Shown piece after piece: positions 6,337-8,805 of a DNA stretch of 8,805 nt (positions within the stretch are counted from its first letter, which is position 1; each line of letters begins with the position of its first letter). A program made the position numbers and the translations under genes. The notes below the pieces were generated by a model that made no database searches, was not told the origin of the DNA, and worked only from the letters and a program-made list of their open reading frames with translations. The DNA is from Methanomicrobiales archaeon (GTDB lineage: Archaea > Halobacteriota > Methanomicrobia > Methanomicrobiales > JACTUA01): contig JAJRCP010000074.1 of the NCBI GenBank assembly GCA_028678885.1, forward strand, positions 1 to 8,805. Reading direction: 5' to 3'.

Positions 6337-7575
6337 TTATATCCACTGTGCGCGTCTGAATTTCTCTTCTTCTCCGAGAATCATTGTTGCATCCACACCC
6401 ACCTTCACGTTGGTTCCGTCTGCACAGCGGGAAGGATCCAGTGACGATCCTCTTGCTCCAGTCACCACTATTAGATCACGATCACCCCTTACACGGGTGG
6501 CAATGGCGAACTCCACTTCCTGTGGATCAAAGGGATCGATATCCTCATCCACAACCACCACATGTTTGAGCGAGGTATGAGCAGCGAATGCAGCCATTAT
6601 GGCATTCTTTGCATCTCCCTGGGTGCTCTTTTTTATCTGGACAATGGCATGAAGGTATCCACATCCACCAGCTGTGAGCACCACATTGCGCACCTGCGTG
6701 ACTTCGCTAACCGCCCGGTAGATCTTTGGCTCGTAGGGAACACCCATGAGGATTTTATGCTCCTTGCCACCAGGAAGAATACCATAGTAGATAAAGTCTT
6801 TTTTCCGGTGCATACCGCTGAATTCGATGACAGGCTGCTCCCGCATTAGATCATATGTGCCGGTGATATCCACAAATGGTCCCTCCCTGGTTGTCTCCGA
6901 TCCGATGAATCCCTGAAGGACAATCTCAGCATCGGGCACGAGAACCCCGTTCGGGCACCGGTTCAACCGTATCTCACCCCCCAAAAGTTCTGCCGCAAAA
7001 GGGAGTTCTTTTCCCTCAGGTACACGTGTACAGCTCGCAAAAATGATCGCAGGGTGCACACCGATTACCACTGCAATGGGGAGGCTCTCACCCCGTTCCA
7101 GCGCTTTTTGGTGCATCAGATAGGTATGGCGTCCTTCTACCAGCCGAGCAACAACCCTCCGATCATCCAGCACAAGCATCCGATGGATTGATGCGTTTGT
7201 CACCCCATCCAAATGAGCGAAAACGATCCCGCCGGTGATATAGGGTCCCGCATCACCTGGGTAATGGTGCATCACCGGAATCTGTGACAGGTCCGGACGA
7301 TGCATAGAAAGAGTTTGCTCCTCCATCACTTCTCCTTCATAACACGACTTTGAGAGTTCTTGGGGAAGCGATGACCAGGGGATGCCCAAGCCCACACCAA
7401 GGGCTTCCCGGCTCGCGGTCAGGTTCATCACTCCCCGGGCACCTTTCAGGTGATGGAAAAAGAGGATTTTATTCGTACTTGCTGCCATTTTGGGCGCCTC
7501 AAACTGGGGTGAGCAGGTCTCCTCCACATCAACAACCTCGCCTCGCTCTCGCATTTGTTCGAGAAATTCCCTCAT
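6337..7575 (-). CDS. UbiD-family decarboxylase, probable anhydromevalonate phosphate decarboxylase
   Basis: This 412-residue protein belongs to the prenylated-FMN-dependent UbiD family. Next to aconitase X it is best read as the enzyme that decarboxylates trans-anhydromevalonate 5-phosphate to isopentenyl phosphate in the archaeal mevalonate pathway. Family features visible are TNASIHRM (126-133, metal and cofactor site), HPAIIFASCTRVPEG (174-188), EIVLQGFI (217-224), TREGPFVDITGTYD (229-242) with the conserved acidic residues, and DEDIDPFD (343-350) near the C-terminal region. Length is normal for the archaeal short UbiD type. ATG at 7575 directly abuts the UbiX stop codon, with a strong GGGAGGG ribosome site at 7580-7586 inside the end of ubiX, so translation is probably coupled. 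The family is certain. The substrate is inferred from context, since other UbiD members act on aromatic acids. Confidence 0.93.
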   Translation of the reverse strand: MREFLEQMRERGEVVDVEETCSPQFEAPKMAASTNKILFFHHLKGARGVMNLTASREALGVGLGIPWSSLPQELSKSCYEGEVMEEQTLSMHRPDLSQIPVMHHYPGDAGPYITGGIVFAHLDGVTNASIHRMLVLDDRRVVARLVEGRHTYLMHQKALERGESLPIAVVIGVHPAIIFASCTRVPEGKELPFAAELLGGEIRLNRCPNGVLVPDAEIVLQGFIGSETTREGPFVDITGTYDLMREQPVIEFSGMHRKKDFIYYGILPGGKEHKILMGVPYEPKIYRAVSEVTQVRNVVLTAGGCGYLHAIVQIKKSTQGDAKNAIMAAFAAHTSLKHVVVVDEDIDPFDPQEVEFAIATRVRGDRDLIVVTGARGSSLDPSRCADGTNVKVGVDATMILGEEEKFRRAQWI

Positions 7576-8121
7576 TTAGCCCTCCCAGCGTACGCTGAGT
7601 TCATGCTCTATCTTCAGATGATCAAGGATACGACCGACCACTATATCGACTAGATCTGCAATGGTCTCAGGTTTGTGGTAGAAAGCAGGTGAGGCAGCCA
7701 TGATGGTAGCTCCAGCATCATGAGCAGCGAGAAGGTTTTCGAGATGGACCCGGTTAAATGGCATCTCCCGCACCACCAGAATGCAGGATCTTTTTTCTTT
7801 CAGGGCGACGTCAGCTGCACGGGTGATCAGATTGTCCGCAAAGCCATGGGCGACTCCTGCAAGCGTCTTCATACTGCAGGGAATGATTACCATTCCGTCG
7901 TGGCGGAACGATCCGCTCGCGATACGTGCCTCCATCCCGCGAATATCATAATACGTGGCAGAACAGCCATCCAGATCAACACTTTCATAAAGGGCAATCT
8001 TCCTGGCGTTATCCGATATAATGAGATGGACAGTGGATAATTCCCCTAGAATATCCAGCAACCTCCGGGCGTACACAATCCCACTTGCTCCGGTGACACC
8101 GATAACAAATTCCTTCCCCAT
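7576..8121 (-). CDS. ubiX: UbiX flavin prenyltransferase
   Basis: This 181-residue enzyme joins a dimethylallyl group to reduced FMN to make prenylated FMN, the cofactor of UbiD decarboxylases. Its signatures are clear: GVTGASG at residues 8-14 (flavin-binding start), PCSMKTLAG at 81-89, NLITRAADVALKEKR at 97-111, VREMPFN then HLENL at 118-130, and FYHKPETIADLVD at 147-159. The length is normal. ATG at 8121 is 12 nt after the stop of the HD gene, with AAGAGAAG upstream as a modest ribosome site. Being placed directly before the UbiD gene, it presumably matures that enzyme. In archaea the dimethylallyl donor itself comes from the mevalonate pathway that this operon serves, so the cofactor and the pathway product are linked. 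Confidence 0.96.
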   Translation of the reverse strand: MGKEFVIGVTGASGIVYARRLLDILGELSTVHLIISDNARKIALYESVDLDGCSATYYDIRGMEARIASGSFRHDGMVIIPCSMKTLAGVAHGFADNLITRAADVALKEKRSCILVVREMPFNRVHLENLLAAHDAGATIMAASPAFYHKPETIADLVDIVVGRILDHLKIEHELSVRWEG

Positions 8122-8133
8122 ACCAGCTTCTCT

Positions 8134-8805
8134 TTAGGATACTATGGATAATCTATCTTGTTTTGTAGCTTTTTTCACATGCAGTACCTCATTTGCTGCT
8201 TCCTCTACCTGCTTTTTTACCTCGGTGGGTGTATATACCCCGGCCCGCCACTGGGCCTTCCGCATCTGATTCAAAGCCTCTACAACCGGCGAAAATTTAG
8301 AGAGGGGCGATACCACATGACGGTTCCGGACGGTCACTCCCATAGAGAGGTCCGCAGGAAGAAAGGGGATATCTACGAGTACCTGCCAGTCCTCCACGTC
8401 GGCCCTTCTGGCAATCTCGGCTGCAATTCTTCTTTCGCCGTGAAGACTCACCTCTGCCTGCAGTGCGGCAACGTTTACTAGATCGGGTCCGGCAAAAATA
8501 GCTCTTTTGTAAAGGTTCCTGCTATACACCCGTTCTGCGAGCATCGCGGGGATCTTTCTGCGGGAATGAAGGAGTGCAAACATCAGGGCAGAATCATCCT
8601 TCTGCATGAGATCATGAATAACATCAGGCTTCTTCCCCGCATATTCTTCAATGAGGGCTCGCTGTACCATGCTAGTCGCAATCCTGTTCACATGATGGGT
8701 ATAGACTGCAGGCCGCATCAGAGTCCGGGCAATGAGAAGAGATTCCGCAGCATTGATGCCCCCCTCCTCCAGAACCAGCCCCTGATCGCTCAGGAGGATG
8801 TTCTG
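8134..8805 (-). CDS. HD-superfamily phosphohydrolase (COG1078 type), C-terminal part, cut by window edge
   Basis: The open frame runs through the right edge, so the N-terminus is missing; 223 residues are visible. Reading inward from the edge it gives GLVLEEGGINAAESLLIART, then MRPAVYTHHVNRIATSMV, which matches the segment following the catalytic core in COG1078 HD proteins, relatives of dGTPase and SAMHD1. The rest is helical, with DSALMFALLHS and YKRAIFAGPD, and ends in a polar tail. The HD metal-binding motif lies upstream, outside the window. The ATG at 8718 is internal and not the start, because conserved sequence continues beyond it. The family suggests hydrolysis of nucleotides or another phosphomonoester; the substrate is unknown. 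With only 12 nt before ubiX it is probably in the same transcript, though a link to isoprenoid synthesis is unproven. Confidence 0.88.
   Translation of the reverse strand, partial: QNILLSDQGLVLEEGGINAAESLLIARTLMRPAVYTHHVNRIATSMVQRALIEEYAGKKPDVIHDLMQKDDSALMFALLHSRRKIPAMLAERVYSRNLYKRAIFAGPDLVNVAALQAEVSLHGERRIAAEIARRADVEDWQVLVDIPFLPADLSMGVTVRNRHVVSPLSKFSPVVEALNQMRKAQWRAGVYTPTEVKKQVEEAANEVLHVKKATKQDRLSIVS

Noticed and set aside
1..8805. CRISPR array, insertion sequence, tRNA or rRNA
   Set aside because: No regularly spaced direct repeats, transposase-like protein, terminal inverted repeats or tRNA-like folds were seen on either strand.

Overview
All well-supported genes in this window lie on the minus strand, so transcription runs from right to left. 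The gene content is archaeal: the large subunit of DNA polymerase D (PolD/DP2), DUF432 next to an MscS channel, and an aconitase X, UbiD and UbiX set matching the archaeal mevalonate route. The N-terminal membrane region of the HEAT protein at 3290-4417 resembles the sensor regions common in methanogens. I infer a euryarchaeon, most likely a Methanomicrobiales-type methanogen; no marker in the window fixes the genus.

Right block (8805 to 5168): a COG1078-type HD phosphohydrolase cut by the window edge, then the UbiX flavin prenyltransferase, the UbiD-family decarboxylase and the aconitase X large subunit. The gaps are 12, 0 and 2 nt, which is the layout of one operon. UbiX makes prenylated FMN for UbiD. 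Aconitase X dehydrates (R)-5-phosphomevalonate to trans-anhydromevalonate 5-phosphate, and UbiD decarboxylates that to isopentenyl phosphate. Together they form the central part of the archaeal mevalonate pathway, which feeds membrane lipid synthesis. The small (DUF126) subunit of the dehydratase is not recognisable in the window. A compact repeat in the first codons of the aconitase X gene could fold into two mutually exclusive hairpins.

Middle gap (5167 to 4418): about 750 bp without a confident gene. It holds several poly-T runs on the transcribed strand (likely terminators) and three short protein-like minus-strand reading frames. One of these becomes a 54-residue ORF if a single base is added in an A run. 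Decayed genes or unrecognised small genes are the best explanations.

Left block (4417 to 1): a membrane-anchored HEAT-repeat protein; a 186-nt gap with a palindrome, a hairpin and a possible promoter; then DUF432, MscS-type channel, a small soluble HEAT-repeat protein and the N-terminal 330 residues of PolD DP2, which runs off the left edge. DUF432 and mscS overlap by ATGA, mscS and the HEAT gene overlap, and polC follows 53 nt later. Two HEAT-repeat proteins, one soluble and one membrane-bound, therefore flank a mechanosensitive channel module.
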